Shown piece by piece: positions 5,372-6,799 of a stretch of DNA of 6,799 nt. The stretch covers positions 1 through 6,799 of the forward strand of contig JALOLQ010000082.1 of assembly GCA_025455895.1 (NCBI GenBank). Reading direction: 5' to 3'. The DNA is from Solirubrobacteraceae bacterium (lineage in GTDB: Bacteria > Actinomycetota > Thermoleophilia > Solirubrobacterales > Solirubrobacteraceae). The position numbers and the translations under genes were made by a program. The notes below the pieces were generated by a model, which was not told the origin of the DNA, made no database searches, and saw only the letters and a list, made by a program, of their open reading frames with translations. Position 1 is the first letter of the stretch, and every line of letters begins with the position of its first letter.

Positions 5372-6799
5372 TCACACCTCGATCTTCACGATGCGGTCGA
5401 TCAGCAGTGAGCCGGCCACGCACAGCAGCCCGGCCAGGACCAGCAGCACATGGCCGGCGGTCGTCTCGAAGAGGGGGGCGACGTAGTCGCCGGCGATCAG
5501 CGCGAGCAGGCCGAGCAGCGCGGCGGGGATCGCGGTCAGCACCCAGCGACTGAGCTGGCCCTGCGCGGTGAGCGTCTTGACCAGGCGCCGGACGTCCTCG
5601 CGGCCGCGCAGGTTCTCAACGACGCGGTCGAGCGCCTCGGCGCCGTTGCCGCCCGTCTCGCGCTGGAGGACCGCGACGAGCGCCACCTGCTCGACGTCGC
5701 GGTTGTCCATCCGCCGGCGCAGGCTCTCGAACGCGTCCTCGAGCGGCACGCCGAGGCGCTCGTCGGCGATGACGCGCGTGAACTCCGAGGCGGCCGGTTC
5801 CGGCGCCTCCTCGCAGAGCACCGCGAGGCCGCCGGCGAAGCTGTGGCCCGCACGCATCGCGGAGGCGACGGCCTGGAGGCTGTCGGCCAGCTGCCCGGCG
5901 AACGCCTCACGGCGCCGGGTGACGGCGCGGCGGACGAGCGCCCACGCGACGAGCGCCGCCACGGGCAGCATCAGCACCGCGACCACGGCGCTCCCGGTGA
6001 CCACCCCGACGGCGAGCGCCGCGGCGGCGCCGCCGGCGAGCGTGAGCAGCACGATGCGCCCCGGGGAGGCCTCGATCCCGCCGATGTCGAGCAGCTCGGC
6101 GAACGCCGCCCAGCGCCCCGACTGCGCCTTCCCGCGCTCGGGGCCGCCCTCGAGCGCCGGGAGCGGCTCGGGGCCGTAGTCGGCGACGCGCTCGCGCACG
6201 CCGTGGCCGCCACCGCGCCCGCCCATCAGCGCCCAGAACAGCAGCAGCACGGCGAGCAGGGCGGAGACCGCCACCACGGCGATGCCGGCGTTCGTGGCGA
6301 AGAAGCTCTCGGCCCGCGGGCGGCCGGACGTCGCCAGCGCGACGGGCGGCGCGACGTAGCTCGAGCGCGCGAGGATCCCCCCCGCGTCGGCGACGACGCG
6401 CACGCGGTCGCCCGCGGGCATCTGCGAGCGCCAGCGCAGGACGTAGCTGTTGGCCAGCTCGCTCCCGAGCGCGCGGTAGAGGCGCACGAGCGCGGGGCCG
6501 CTGGCCGCGCCGAGGTAGCGCCCGCCGGTGGCGCGCGCGAGGTCCTGCAGCGTGGCCGCCTCGTAGGAGCGCGAGCGGGCGCCGACGGTGTACACGCGCA
6601 CCGAGTCCCGTTCGGCGAGGCGGGCGATCTGCGCGGCGCTGGTGCGGCTGCCGCGATCGGAGCCGTCGGAGAGCACGACGATCGCGCCGGCCTGCACGTC
6701 CGCCTTGCCGAGCACGCCGAGGCTCGTCCGCGCGGCGTCGAGCAGCCGGGTGCCCGGGTCGAGCGGCGGGCGCCGCGCGAGCGCGGCGTCGATCGCCTG
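5372..6799 (-). CDS. tadB: TadB-type pilus/secretion platform protein with N-terminal VWA domain (5' end outside window)
   Basis: The reading frame is open to the right edge, so the start is missing; 475 residues are visible (numbered from the edge). A GTG at 6715 encodes an internal Val inside the VWA fold, not a start. Residues 1 to about 165 are the second half of a VWA domain: a MIDAS-type Thr in PGTRLL (T17), the strand AIVVLSDG with D45, then a TVGA strand and a beta-rich tail. The DxSxS motif would lie outside the window. A membrane helix follows at about 171-193, a charged linker, two helices at about 249-288, a T2SSF domain at about 303-415 (SLRRRMDNRDVEQVALV, then QRETGGNGAEALDRV, typical of TadB) and two helices at about 418-438 and 449-469. 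TadB and TadC form the inner-membrane platform of Tad/Flp pili. The positive RRAVTRRRE after helix 3 puts the T2SSF domain in the cytoplasm and, by counting helices, the VWA domain outside. The TadB assignment is firm; the role of the VWA domain is unknown. Confidence 0.9.
   Translation of the reverse strand, partial: QAIDAALARRPPLDPGTRLLDAARTSLGVLGKADVQAGAIVVLSDGSDRGSRTSAAQIARLAERDSVRVYTVGARSRSYEAATLQDLARATGGRYLGAASGPALVRLYRALGSELANSYVLRWRSQMPAGDRVRVVADAGGILARSSYVAPPVALATSGRPRAESFFATNAGIAVVAVSALLAVLLLFWALMGGRGGGHGVRERVADYGPEPLPALEGGPERGKAQSGRWAAFAELLDIGGIEASPGRIVLLTLAGGAAAALAVGVVTGSAVVAVLMLPVAALVAWALVRRAVTRRREAFAGQLADSLQAVASAMRAGHSFAGGLAVLCEEAPEPAASEFTRVIADERLGVPLEDAFESLRRRMDNRDVEQVALVAVLQRETGGNGAEALDRVVENLRGREDVRRLVKTLTAQGQLSRWVLTAIPAALLGLLALIAGDYVAPLFETTAGHVLLVLAGLLCVAGSLLIDRIVKIEV
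5375..5380 (-). promoter_or_regulatory. Shine-Dalgarno of tadC, inside the end of tadB
   Basis: GAGGTG forms the last two sense codons of tadB and lies 7-8 bases before the GTG start at 5367. The TGA stop and four C bases lie between. It supports the GTG as the true start and implies that ribosomes ending tadB re-initiate on tadC. Confidence 0.65.

Noticed and set aside
4582..5553. Plus-strand frame rich in His, Arg and Gln across tadC and the end of tadB
   Set aside because: It is antisense to strongly conserved TadB/TadC motifs and has no domain of its own.
6713..6715. GTG as a possible start of the TadB gene
   Set aside because: The frame continues upstream to the edge with sensible VWA sequence, including the MIDAS-type Thr. 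Starting here would cut the VWA fold in two.

Overview
The window reads as a dense stretch of a very GC-rich actinobacterial chromosome. By eye the GC content is above 70%, with third codon positions almost always G or C. The style of the proteins (a VWA-fused TadB, a Pro/Ala-rich linker before a transglycosylase, 'W-D-P-V-P-G-A' FN3-like repeats) suggests the Thermoleophilia/Solirubrobacterales. That placement is an inference from general style, not a database result. Everything supported here lies on the minus strand, so transcription runs from the right edge to the left edge.

Layout in transcription order: (1) 6799-5372, a TadB-type integral membrane protein, cut by the right edge, carrying an N-terminal von Willebrand A (VWA) domain; (2) 5367-4474, TadC, complete; (3) 4474-2873, a secreted two-domain cell-wall hydrolase with a signal peptide, a long Pro/Ala/Glu linker, an SLT lytic transglycosylase domain with an EF-hand-like loop, and a C-terminal domain with LAS/M15 metallopeptidase-like metal motifs; (4) 2873 to the left edge, a secreted protein with about eight FN3-like repeats and a C-terminal Ig/carboxypeptidase-regulatory-like domain, cut by the left edge. 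The fourth gene is open for 957 codons from its ATG; I translated it codon by codon and found no stop.

The genes are packed without room for internal promoters or terminators. There are 4 bases between genes 1 and 2, and TGATG stop/start overlaps at both the 2/3 and 3/4 junctions, each preceded by a recognisable Shine-Dalgarno sequence. This points to one translationally coupled operon. No RNA gene, mobile element, CRISPR array, promoter or terminator is supported anywhere in the window, and no non-coding stretch exceeds a few bases.

Functional reading: TadB and TadC are the paired inner-membrane platform proteins of Tad/Flp-type (type IVc) pili or a related secretion machine. The ATPase and pilins are not in view and would be expected upstream, beyond the right edge. 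The hydrolase could open peptidoglycan for the machine, and the FN3-repeat protein could be a surface partner or an exported substrate. These links are inferred from operon structure only.
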